Shown piece by piece: positions 20,094-29,576 of a stretch of 29,576 nt of DNA. This stretch comes from Saccoglossus kowalevskii (taxonomy: Eukaryota > Hemichordata > Enteropneusta > Harrimaniidae). The notes beneath the pieces were generated by a model that was given only the letters and a program-made list of their open reading frames with translations, ran no database searches and was not told the origin of the DNA. The stretch's first letter is position 1, and the number at the start of each line of letters is the position of its first letter. The DNA is taken from assembly GCF_000003605.2 (NCBI RefSeq), contig NW_003131858.1, positions 301,844 to 331,419 on the forward strand, written 5' to 3'. A program made the translations under genes and the position numbers.

Positions 20094-20204
20094 CATGTAG
20101 TAAAATATGGAAAAACTATTTTTTTTTCCGGAATTTATTCTCGCTGATTTCCTCCATCTGACGATAATGGCGAAAAATAATTTCCTGGTAAAAATAGCAT
20201 TTCT
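20094..20204. mobile_element. Decayed F1-like fragment
   Basis: CCGGAATTTATTCTCGCTGA and TGGCGAAAAATAATTTCCTG are the opposed F1 box types, close together, with AGTAAAATATGG at the left. Terminal TACTGTAAAA is not preserved. The antisense 63-codon frame at 20019-20210 is incidental. Confidence 0.5.
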
Positions 20205-21429
20205 TGTCATATGGACAGAGTAACAAAGCTTGAAACTAAATCAAACAAATTTCAATCATAATTTTACGCTACAGTGTCCCATTTCCTATCAAACAATCAG
20301 TCGCTAATTTAGGGTAGGACCATTTTTTTAAGAGGGGAGATTACAATTTGCATGTCAAAATACCCCTTCCCTCTCTGTCCTACAAGAATTTGCACCAACT
20401 GATTTTAATGCAGGAAACATTAAAATTAGATTTAATAAAAATCTAATCACTTTTATAGCCATGCATGCTGCCCATAACTTTAATAAGTCAAACTTGTGTT
20501 AATACATGTACCTAATGACATATTGGTTCATTCAATAACACAGCCACATCAAGAATATGCAAATTAACAACTTTTTTATGAAAATATTTACGATATTATT
20601 AGGTGAATTGAAAAAAAAAAGATATATTTGTATTCAATATTCATAGACTGATATGAATCAGATCGCCATGGTGATGAATTCAATTCACAGTTGGTGATTT
20701 GTTTGGTTTCATTATTGAATAGCAATAATGGTGTTGTACTTTTATTTGTTGCTGCATGTCTACTGATCACTGTATTGAATTTTACTCATTTTGCTTCCAG
20801 AACATTATTTTTCAAAGGAGGACAACTTCAGGGGGTTTTACTAAATTTTTAAATCATTATGTTTTCACTGTTAGGAAATTTTGCTGTTTGATATTTCAAT
20901 GGCGTTCGCCAGGAAAACATTTCGTGACCTGTTTTAACTTGCTGTCTTACAAAAAAAACAGATTTCTTCACTGATACACTGATCAAAATTTGTGTCTTAT
21001 TATTGCTTTCTTCTGCTAGGATCCATAAAATCAAAAAAAAAAATTGAGTCACTAAAAATTCACAGAAAAATGGGGAAAATTTCTGCATTTTAGCACATTG
21101 GTTTCTATGGTGGAGATATTTTTTCCTATCTTATAATATTGCCTTGTGATGAAGACTAAGTTGCATATGTGTGCTTTATACACAATCTACTAGATAAAAA
21201 TGAAGTCCTGAAATACGTTCTGAATAACAGACATAATACGCAGTGACAATTACATTTCAAAATGATTTGTATAGGAAACAAGAGAAAAGTTGGCCAATTG
21301 TTAAAATATGAAGTGTGTTTATTGACTTGGTGTGTTTTAGAGGCTGTGGCAATTTCATGAAATAAATGCAACTGAGTAAAAGTGCATTCTTGTGTGTAAC
21401 TTAGAGCATTTTATCAATCCAAATCATCT
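20205..21429. other. AT-rich stretch without a recognisable gene
   Basis: Four short frames (20588-20770 -, 20756-20974 +, 20849-21088 -, 21156-21371 -) show no recognisable domains. They overlap on opposite strands, as expected by chance. Nothing else seen. Confidence 0.55.
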
Positions 21430-21800
21430 TTAGTTATTGTTGTGTGATGTTATAGAGCATGTACAAATGTTTTACCCAATGCATTTGGTAATTTTATATG
21501 TAACTAATACGCAATCATCCCTAGCTTAACAAGTGCATAGACAACTTTGGCATCTTTGGCCGTTCTTGTTTGACGTGACAGAGCATGTATTACCTGGTAC
21601 ATTCGGTAATTTTACATGATATTAAATAAGTACGCAGTCAACCCTGGTGTCTGGCCATTGCTGTATGGCATAACAAGTGCATAAACAACTCTGGCATCTT
21701 TGGCCATTGTGATGTTACAGAGCCTGTATTACCTAGCACATTTGGTAATTTTATGTGATTTAACAAGCACGGAATCAACCCTGATACCTTTGAAATCTTG
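21430..21800. repeat. Diverged tandem repeat, three units of ~125-140 bp
   Basis: AGAGCATGT or AGAGCCTGT starts at 21454, 21580 and 21719. Each is followed by a TTACC, GCATTTGGTAATTTTA-like and ACGCAATCAWCCCT-like series. Between units 2 and 3 ACAACTCTGGCATCTTTGGC repeats a stretch of unit 1 (21541-21560). Units are about 75-80% alike by eye. No open frame. Confidence 0.85.
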
Positions 21801-22149
21801 GCTTATATAGGCTTATTCACTGTAGATTAGCACATTTCAGTTGAGAATTTGAGATCAGTATATATATATAACCACCTCCATATATCAGTGGCGTTCACGT
21901 TAGAGATCTGGGCATGTGCCAAAACTTGTGGGTGAACAGTCGGGACCGAGTCGGCACATGCCGAAAAAAATTTGTCGTCCCCAATAGACGCTTGGGACCT
22001 CAATTCGGCAGGTAATTTTCTCAAACATGAAATGCAACTGGGCGTAATTTTAAAATAAATTTATTAGCCTGTGGCAGAGACTCGTGGGGTGTTCCCTGGT
22101 GTCTACCCAGCTTAGTATTAAATGAAAGACGCATGGTCTCTTGGAAGAA
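21801..22149. other. Spacer with a GC-rich perfect inverted repeat
   Basis: GGCATGTGCC (21911-21920) and GGCACATGCC (21953-21962) are perfect complements around a 32-nt loop, in a CpG-containing patch of ~150 bp. The minus-strand 65-codon frame at 21827-22024 crosses it without recognisable content. Confidence 0.5.
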
Positions 22150-22350
22150 GAATGGCTTCTTATAGCTGCACTGTTTCGACAGCAGAGAAGTTCATGTTAC
22201 TGATTGTTCGTCGTTCGGCAGCATCAACTGTACATTTTCAACTTCTTGATAACGCTTGCCTTGATACTTGGTATTTATTTTGTGGTATAATATGTACCTG
22301 GGGTGGATCTCTCTCAGATTTGTTCATTTCATGTTGATATCCCAGGTGCC
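22150..22350 (+). repeat. Dispersed repeat with TCGTCGTTCGGCA core
   Basis: TTACTGATTGTTCGTCGTTC and ACATTTTCAACTTCTTGATA, then ATGTACCTGGGGTGGATCTC, run parallel to 10240-10350 (TTACTGATTGTATGTCGTCG, ATGTACCTTGGGTGGTTCTT). One diverged unit of the family listed at 10194. The 71-codon frame at 22122-22337 is inside it. Confidence 0.7.
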
Positions 22351-22693
22351 AAAGTCTGTTGCTAAAATAGGAGCATTTACAAACAAAGTCAATACAAAAA
22401 TTGGTCAAAACTATATCTTGGTGTTGATAAAATCGATTTAATTTGAATAATGAGCATCATGAACCTATAATTACCAATCATGGATGCTGTTACATGTAAT
22501 ATGAGAGTGATTTGTTTAATTTATAGTATGGTACCAGCTTATTAATTGGTCCATTCATTCAAAAAAATTCACTTTAAAAATAAAAATATACAATGTATTA
22601 TTTATCCACTTTTATAAGGGAAATTATACATTTCTGGTTGTCATAGAAACACCAATGGAATAAAATGTATTTTTCTGTGAAAATTATATCAAA
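22351..22693. other. AT-rich spacer without a recognisable gene
   Basis: Nothing recognised. Confidence 0.5.
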
Positions 22694-22898
22694 TACTACA
22701 ACAGGTTTAATTATTTACTGAGTTTTAAATTTGCTTATTTCGCTGACTGGAAAATGCGCTAAATTAAAACCCAGTGAATATGTAAAATTTAGTATAGAAC
22801 ACATTATCTAAATGATAAAACCATGAATTTAAAACCCACTGAATATGCCTGAAATGGTAAATCAGCGAAATATAAACCCAGTGAATATAATTTCAGTG
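22694..22898 (+). mobile_element. F2 MITE, copy 3 (tips eroded)
   Basis: The body from GGTTTAATTATTTACTGAG to TATAAACCCAGTGAATAT matches copy 2 closely over ~180 bp, including TTTAGTATAGAACACATTAT. The tips have changed to TACTACAACA and TTTCAGTG, so this copy has probably lost mobility. Confidence 0.88.
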
Positions 22899-23754
22899 TG
22901 GTTGAAATTTAAGAGTGCACTGGTATTTTGTTTGACATTTTCCTTTGTATATTAAACTGTAATCTGGTGTTTTGTTTGACATTTTCTGTGCTATACAGTT
23001 TTACTGATTATAGGTTATACAATTAGCAACATGGATTCACTTAAACTGAAACTTTGATAAGAAGCAACGTATTTGTGGGGGTTCCTTGTTAGAAGGACAG
23101 GAAACAAAATGTCATAGTTTCCACGGAAAAAAGTTTTGGAGTACCCTTACTTTTTATCTGCTCTTTATCACTTATTTGATAAAACTATTAATACTCAGAA
23201 AAATATCAAGAATTTGTAGGACTTTTAATAAATGAATTTCATATTATAGCGTTGGTTCCCATGCAAGAATGGAATGGAGGATATGATTTCTAGCTCACGT
23301 AATTTGTTCTCTAGTGTCCGGGCTGCCAGCATTCTAATGAGCTGTCATACGTTACGTGGCGAAATCACACAACCCCCCCCCCCCACCACGCAGACAAAAT
23401 GTTTCTAAGCTAATAGTAAAACGTTTTTTATTGTAATTAATTTCATGTGCTAGTCACATCGACCAAAAGGCAGTAAAATTAATCTCTTGTATAACAAAAA
23501 TAATAAAAAAAGTTTATTGCATTTTTAGAAATGCAAACAAAGACTGATCATTCCATTATGACAAGCATTATAAATAGTGACTTGCGTGTCTAGAAAACTA
23601 TAATGAATCTTACTAATTTGGTATCTTTTTGAAATTAGAATTTATTTTTGTCGCAAGCTAATTATGTAAATTGTAATATATTTTTTATGAGTTTTACTTC
23701 CTGTTATCAGTGAATAGGTTTGGTCATGCTGTAATTTTCAATAAAAAAGTTAAT
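22899..23754. other. AT-rich stretch without a recognisable gene
   Basis: A short direct repeat TTTTGTTTGACATTTTC occurs at ~22926 and ~22970 (44-bp step). There is a run of 12 C at 23373-23384. No gene seen. Confidence 0.55.
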
Positions 23755-24097
23755 TACAGTGAAGGGCATAAAACTGTACCTTAGCTTATAAACGTATTTT
23801 ATAAACAAATTGTAAATTTATATCAATCATCAGCACTCATTCAACCAAAATGCACCCGCATGCCTTTACATAACAAAGCAGCTGCGACCACCTACATTTT
23901 CAAAATGAAATGAATATTTTTGTCATTTTTGGTAAAAGTAATATTTTCGACTTCTAGTTAAAAACTGCAAGTCCAATTGATTTGTTAGGGGATCGTATAA
24001 TATTGAACTTGCCCATTTATACTAATTAGAACTAACGATGAAGTTCCAATGTGTATAAAACATTTGTAACGCCCCCAGTTTTATGCCCTTCACTGTA
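23755..24097. mobile_element. MITE with perfect 22-bp inverted ends
   Basis: The left end 23755-23776 (TACAGTGAAGGGCATAAAAC plus TG) and right end 24076-24097 are perfect reverse complements over 22 bp, with TA as outermost bases. The 343-bp length, the TA ends and CAGTG tips fit a Tc1/mariner-type non-autonomous element. The interior carries a fragment of the 10194/22150 repeat family (TTTTTGTCATTTTTGGTAAA, then GACTTCTAGTTAAAAACTGC at ~23915-23970). No open frame. Perfect ends suggest a fairly recent insertion. Confidence 0.88.
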
Positions 24098-24648
24098 TGG
24101 GTGATGCAGTTATGATTATTAAGCACACCAAGAATACCAGCATGTCTCACTTCACCCTGTTTTACAACTTAGTATAAGTAAATTGCTAGCGCTGTACCTT
24201 TCATTTTTTAATAGATCGTATATTCATTTTTTTATCCTATATAGAAACTAACATGGTCTTCAAAGCGCCAATAGCTGTGATTTTGAACATTTTCTGTTTA
24301 AATATAACAACATGAAGATCACAGTTAGTCTGCGCACACGTGATAATAAAATAAAATAAATACGATATTTACTATATGGGAGCTGCCATATTGAATGATG
24401 CATAAAACTAAATAAGAGACAAGTTGTGAAACGTGTTTTTCAGATTCCTACAAATCTGGACAAAAATACCAATCTTTCACAAAAATACGATCTGTTAGGG
24501 TTATATTAAGCCAACCGATAACAAAATTCGACCGAATTCGGCGTTTCTGTGTGGAAAAATCCATTGCATACGAACACCTAATTACGCGAAGAACCTAGAA
24601 CACTTTCCTGGGGTAACTGACTGTGATAAAGATGATAAAATATTGTTT
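24098..24648. other. Spacer without a recognisable gene
   Basis: CCGAATTCGG palindrome at 24532-24541 in a CpG-containing patch. If the minus-strand frame at 24649-24882 is a last exon, this would hold its 3' untranslated region, but no clear polyadenylation context is visible. Confidence 0.5.
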
Positions 24649-24882
24649 TTAACACAAGTGTTTGGACAAAGTGACCGTACACAAAGCCAATATCACAGAA
24701 AATGCAATGTAAAAACTAAGGATTGAGTAGTCGCAAATTTTGTTGAAATTGGCCATGCGGTGTGGATCATAGGAAATTATGGCTCCCAACACACTAATAT
24801 AAGAAATGACACCTAAAATTATCAGTGAGAGGCCATTAGGACGACTTAGCCTCTTAAGATGGCAACGTATTTGACATTTCAC
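24649..24882 (-). CDS. Possible exon of an unrecognised membrane protein (low confidence)
   Basis: An open frame of 77 codons on the minus strand, ending in TAA at 24649-24651. Unlike the other frames here it has a protein-like composition: a basic stretch (residues 2-14, several K and R), a hydrophobic segment at about residues 18-38, a polar linker with DPHRM and NFNKICD (39-51), and a second hydrophobic segment at about 53-72. It uses a spread of C-ending codons unusual for this AT-rich DNA. There is no ATG at its start; the frame opens at GTG, so it would have to be an internal or terminal exon. A possible acceptor (AATTTTAG, reading 24820 to 24813 on the minus strand) would give an exon 24649-24812. 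I recognise no family. Chance origin remains possible. Confidence 0.22.
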   Translation of the reverse strand: MKCQIRCHLKRLSRPNGLSLIILGVISYISVLGAIISYDPHRMANFNKICDYSILSFYIAFSVILALCTVTLSKHLC

Positions 24883-24912
24883 CCAGGTAAGTTGTAATCT
24901 TATATCTTAATC

Positions 24913-25169
24913 TCTAAAGTTTGCTTGACAAAATTTAATTTCAATAGATGGCATTCACTGGAGACCTGGGTACAGCTATATCTGTCCACCTTCAACTGAT
25001 TCAATGTTCAGGGTATATATGCTATGATTTCAGTGTCCACGTTTCAGCAATGGCCGTTACAAATTGACATTGATTATACCGAAAATGTTTCATTAAAAAT
25101 AAAAAGAAAAGAAAAGGGATTGATAGTTACCGCTATTGAATTTTTTCTGTAAAAAAAACAATTGTAAAC
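24913..25169. other. Spacer without a recognisable gene
   Basis: Nothing recognised. Confidence 0.5.
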
Positions 25170-25303
25170 TACACAAAACACACATTTTTTGATCAATTAT
25201 CGAGGTTGTTTTGTAAAAAACTAAGTTTGGTAACCATATATTTTTATTTCAGAATTTTGAACATCACAGTAACCCAACCCATCTTGTTGGATTACTACCT
25301 TAA
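25170..25303 (+). repeat. Dispersed repeat, copy 2 (partner at 18941)
   Basis: CACATTTTTTGATCAATTAT, ACCATATATTTTTATTTCAG, then ACAGTAACCCAACCC and CTTGTTGGATT align in order with 18941-19050. The right end reads ACTACCTTAA, the complement of TTAAGGTAGT found at 15761, and close to TTTAAGGTATTTCACTACC at 18568. These may be the inverted termini of one element family. Confidence 0.68.
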
Positions 25304-26903
25304 ATAAAATTCAAACTGCTTGGTGACTTAAAATTGGACTGTCAACTCAGCTTTGCTTCTGAGTATCCTATAAGTGAAAAAACACCAACAGAGAAAAGGT
25401 GTAAGCAGTTGAATTGGATTTGTGCTAATACATGCATCTCTAATAACAAAATTTTAAGTGTATATATACCTCCGAAATTACCTTTATATTTTGCGCTGGA
25501 TCATTAAAATATGACTTTATACTATAACCATAGCAACTACAAATATATGTTGATGTGAAGTCCTGACAATGACAAGATTAGATTTTTTTAAATTGTATTA
25601 GTCATGCTGTAATCTATTATAGAATGAATGCCCAATGGGATTATGGGACTTTTATTATGTCATAACCCTAGCAACCATCACCATGGAGACATCATGGAGT
25701 CTCTATCATTCTGCCATTCATCATTTTTGTACAAATCAAAGATAATACACATTCCATTGTATTCCGGTAGTTGATGTAATTGTTTTTTTTTCTTTCTAAA
25801 ATCATAACGTCTGTTGCTGATAATGGTAAAAGTAATTATTTCTTTTTAAATATTGTAATAATATCGCGATGGAGACTAAGATTATAAAGAAAAAAGTCAG
25901 TTGTTTGTTTTGTTTTGTGCGTATGTGACAGTTGTACTGTACTGCGATAGAGCACTTTCCATACACTGCTTCAAACGTAAAGGCAGGATAAGCAAAGGTT
26001 ACAATGCCATAGGGGCGGGCATCAAAACAACATAGTGTGACTTTCGACAAACAAACTTATTTTTTTAGTTATTTCCACACTTAATAATGTCTATACACAT
26101 TTGATGATTGTCAGTTTTGAAGAAATAAGGGTGTTTCAGTGCTCTTTAAACAATCAACATTGAAAAATTGAAACAGAAACAAGAAACAGAAGTGCAAATT
26201 CAATATAAATCATTCAATTTTTGCAGCAGATGTTCGATCTGTGACTTTAACACAATATGCAAGATCAAGCTGCAAATCATCTATGAATTAAGATAACAGT
26301 GATGTATTTTGTGTTGGTTTTTTTTAAAGTGAGAATGAAAGAAAGGAAATGTATTATGGTCTCAACAGAGCTGCAATTGAACCTATCTAACTGTCCATAT
26401 ATTTCTTGTTTTTATTTCTAAAAGCAAAACACAAGTTGGTATTGTTGTCAAAGTAGGTGGTTGTTTTGTTTGGCTATTGGCTCTTTTCTACATCGCTTAT
26501 GATATTATTTAATTTATTCCAATGCATTGGTGTGTGTTTGTGAGTTTGCCAAATGTTTCACACTTTTCTAATTTCCATACATGAATGTGCATCACACGTT
26601 CGAATAAAGTGTAAATAAAATTTATTTTACATGCATTCTGAATGATGCATAGAATCCAAATAGAACATGGCACAGCAGTTTGATGAGTTAAACTATAGTG
26701 GCAGATCATGTACAAGGCATCAAAATGGTCCACTTATCTATGTACTGTCCTTAAGATTAGGTTAAGAACCCTTTATTCTGCTTCATATATTTAAGTGTGA
26801 ATTTAAGATTAAACTACTAGTTGATCTTTTGTTAGAAGTAGAAAATACACACTAGATCAGGCCCTTGTTGGTTAATAAAGTTAATGTTTTATTATTTTAA
26901 AAA
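25304..26903. other. AT-rich stretch without a recognisable gene
   Basis: Minus-strand frames at 25802-26050 and 26509-26733 show no recognisable domains. Around 25524-25690 several CCATAGCAAC/CCATGGAGAC-type sequences cluster (see rejected items). No repeat family member identified. Confidence 0.5.
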
Positions 26904-28632
26904 GTCAACATTTCACCAGGTTCTCTTATAGAGTCACTGAACATTTCACTGAGTTCGTAGGGAATGGGTGAACATTTCAGTGTTTAGAGAGTCACAGCAA
27001 ACGTTTCACTGGGTGTTTAGGGAGTCACAGTGAAAATTTCACTAGGTGTTTAGGGAGTCACAGTGAACATTTCAATGGGTGTTTAGGGAGTCACATTGAA
27101 CATTTCACTGGGTGTTAGGGAGTCACAGCGAACATTTCAATGGGTGTTTAGGGAGTCACATCGAACATTTCACTGGGTGTTCAGCAAACATTTTACTAGG
27201 TGTTAGGGAGTCACAGCGAACATTTCAATGGGTGTTCAGCAAACATTTCACTGGGTGTTAGGGAGTCAGAGCGAATATTTCAATGGGTGTTAGGGAGTCA
27301 CAGCGAACATTTCACTGGGTGTTTAGGAAGTCACAGTGAACATTTCACTGGGTGTTAGGGAGTCACAGCAAACATTTCAATGGTGTGTTTAGGGAGTCAC
27401 ATCAAACACTTCACTGGGTGTTAGGGAGTCACAGCGAACATTGCACTGGATGTTTAGGGAGTCACAGCGAACATTTCACTGGGTGCTTAGGGAGTCACAT
27501 CAAACACTTCACTGGGTGTTAGGCAGTCACAGCGAACATTTCACTGGGTGTTTAGGGAGTCACAGTGAACATTTCACTGGGTGTTAGGGGGTCACAGCAA
27601 ACATTTCAATGGTGTGTTTAGGGAGCACATCAAACACTTCACTGGGTGTTAGGGAGTCACAGCGAACATTGCACTGGATGTTTAGGGAGTCACAGCGAAC
27701 ATTTCACTGGGTGCTTAGGGAGTCACATCAAACACTTTACTGGGTGTTAGGGAGTCACATCGAACATTGCACTGAGTGTTTAGGGAGTCACAGCAAACAT
27801 TGCACTGGGTGTTAGGGAGTCACAGCGAACATTTCACAGGGTGTTTAGTGAGTCACAGCAAACATTTCACTTGGTGTTTAGGGAGTCACAGCGAACATTT
27901 CACTGGGTGTTTAGGGAGTCACATCAAAAATTGCACTGGGTGTTTAGGGAGTCACAACGAACATTGCACTGGGTGTTTAGGGAGTTACAACTAACATTGC
28001 ACTGGGTGTTCAGGGAGTCACAGCAAACATTTCACTGGGTGTTTAGGAAGTCACAGCGAACATTGCACCGGGTGTTTAGGGAGTCACAGCGAACATTGCA
28101 CTGGGTGTTTAGGGAGTCACAGAGAACATTGCACTGGTGTTTAGGTAGTCACAGCGAACATTGCACTGGGTGTGTAGGGAGTCACAGCGAACATTGCACT
28201 GGGTGTTTAGGTAGTCACAGCGAACATTGCACTGGGTGTTTATGGAGTCACAGCGAACATTGCACTGGGTGTTTAGGGAGTCACAGCAAACATTGCACTG
28301 GGTGTTTATGGAGTCACAGCGAACATTGCACTGGGTGTTTAGGGAGTCACAGCGAACATTGCACTGGGTGTTCAGGGAGTCACAGCGAACATTTCACTGG
28401 GTGTTTAAAGGGTCACATCAAGCATTGCACTGGGTGTTTAGGGAGTCACAGCGAACATTGCACTGGGTGTTCAGGGAGTCACAGCAAACATTTCACTGGG
28501 TGTTTAGAGGGTCACATCAAGCATTGCACTGGGTGTTTAGAGAGTCACAGCGAAAACTTTACTGGGTGTTTAGGGAGTTACAGCAAACATTTCACTAAGT
28601 TCTGAGGAAGTCACAGCATTCCACTCGCTTCT
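26904..28632 (+). repeat. 33-bp minisatellite array, about 52 units
   Basis: The unit reads CACTGGGTGTTTAGGGAG, then TCACAGCGAACATTT or -TTG. The step is exactly 33 bp in the right half (for example CACTGGG at 28263 and 28296). In the left half many units lack one T (32 bp), and two are ~24 bp (27173, 27228). Segment 27361-27519 recurs at 27591-27748 (offset ~229 bp, 7 units), and GGTCACATCAAGCATTG at 28411 recurs at 28510 (99 bp, 3 units). Open frames at 27609-27815, 27776-27994, 27841-28605 (254 codons) and 28227-28598 are the array read in two forward frames. Because 33 is a multiple of 3, a stop-free unit stays open in that frame. No signal peptide, promoter or splice site supports translation. 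Confidence 0.96.
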
Positions 28633-29576
28633 TAAAGATCAGTCATATGTAATCACAGAATTTGTCACTATAGTGACAAGTTCATTGCTAATAATCAAAA
28701 TATTTTTGCTGGAATAGATTTTTGCTATGAAAAGATTCAGAGTCCATGATAAATCTCAATAAAAAAGCTATAATTCAATCCATGAATCTCATCTACTTGC
28801 TCTGTTCTCAGCGATTACATATTTCATGTGCTGTTCAACATTAGTTACGTCGATCATCTTATTATTAAAAGAAAAGTTCGATATTTGCAAACTTTACCTA
28901 CCTTCATATGTAAATGTTTTTGATGGAAATTTGCAACCTATCATGGTGCCCCTGCAGCCACATCGTACCACATGCTTGAGCGCATTACTGGGGGACTGAG
29001 ACCATGTCATTTCAAACAAAATCTCTAATCTCAGTCTCAGGACTGAGACCACATGTCAAACGAAATAAAACCTCAGAGCAAGTGTAATCTGAAAATATCA
29101 TTGTCTAATCCGGCTTATATATCCATCTCAGACTATTTTAATACAATTTGAATTTTTTAAGACAAATCGATGGCTAAGTACTTACAGAAATCAGACAAAC
29201 TGGTTTAATGTGAATGTACAAGGGAGAAAATTATACTGTATTTCGTCATTAAGGAAGTTAAGTAGGCTTTTACGACCAATATACGACTGAAAGACATATC
29301 TGATGTGTCTGTGAAGCAGCTGTGGGATTTGTATTCATGATACAACTACGTTTATATACATACATGTACTGACTTATCTTACATAAGTGTCGGGGAATAC
29401 AGTGATGTAACAGTCTCTCGCATAAAGTTATTAGTAATGTCGCAATATTTGGATGTGCATGTTCGCATACTCGTGAGTATGAAATTCTTTTGCCTGGTGT
29501 ACTATATATATTTACACTATATGTCAGAGCTTGATATTAACAATATTTTGTGGATGTCTACAAGTTTTACAACCTG
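28633..29576. other. Stretch without a recognisable gene, reaching the window end
   Basis: Near 28990-29060 GGACTGAGACCA occurs twice (28993 and 29039), and TCTCAGTC (29029-29036) with GACTGAGA (29041-29048) makes a tight hairpin with a 4-nt loop. Nothing else recognised. Confidence 0.55.

Noticed and set aside
21827-22024. 65-codon minus-strand frame over the GC-rich patch
   Set aside because: The frame is explained by fewer stops in GC-richer DNA and shows no domain I recognise.

Overview
The window looks like intergenic or intronic DNA from an animal nuclear genome. It is AT-rich on both strands. The longest open frame (254 codons) lies entirely inside a 33-bp minisatellite, and no other frame exceeds 125 codons. 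I see no operons, ribosome-binding-site-led genes, tRNA, rRNA or CRISPR. The dense short inverted-repeat elements with TA or TTAA ends, the 150-bp-unit repeat capped by a GACTCCCAT hairpin and several minisatellites suggest a marine invertebrate such as a mollusc. That placement is an inference from repeat style; nothing in the window identifies the species.

Layout. Positions 1-1016 are a 25-bp minisatellite cut by the left window edge, with a ~505-bp higher-order period. From 1017 to 26903 AT-rich, mostly featureless DNA is peppered with small non-autonomous elements. Family F1 (six copies of ~190-215 bp plus one decayed copy) and family F2 (three copies plus two fragments) both begin TACTGTAAAA or close variants. 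A third element with the same tip abuts an F1 copy head to tail at 13914/13915. Three copies of a TTAA-bounded, piggyBac-like MITE lie at 4904, 15518 and 18230. A CpG-rich foldback element sits at 3872-4201, and a MITE with perfect 22-bp inverted ends at 23755-24097. A 1-kb element of ~150-bp units lies at 12514-13536. Fragments of a dispersed repeat carrying a GTCGTCCGGC-like core occur at 10194, 22150 and inside the 23755 MITE. Local tandem repeats lie at 5610, 7975, 8751, 16599 and 21430. Positions 26904-28632 hold a 33-bp minisatellite of ~52 units.

Genes. No gene is firmly supported. The only stretch that reads like protein outside a repeat is a minus-strand frame at 24649-24882, with two hydrophobic segments and a possible splice acceptor. 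I list it as a low-confidence exon candidate. The main biology visible here is repeat biology: how several unrelated-looking MITEs came to share the same tips and the same boxed-foldback design, and how the two large minisatellites grew by segmental duplication.
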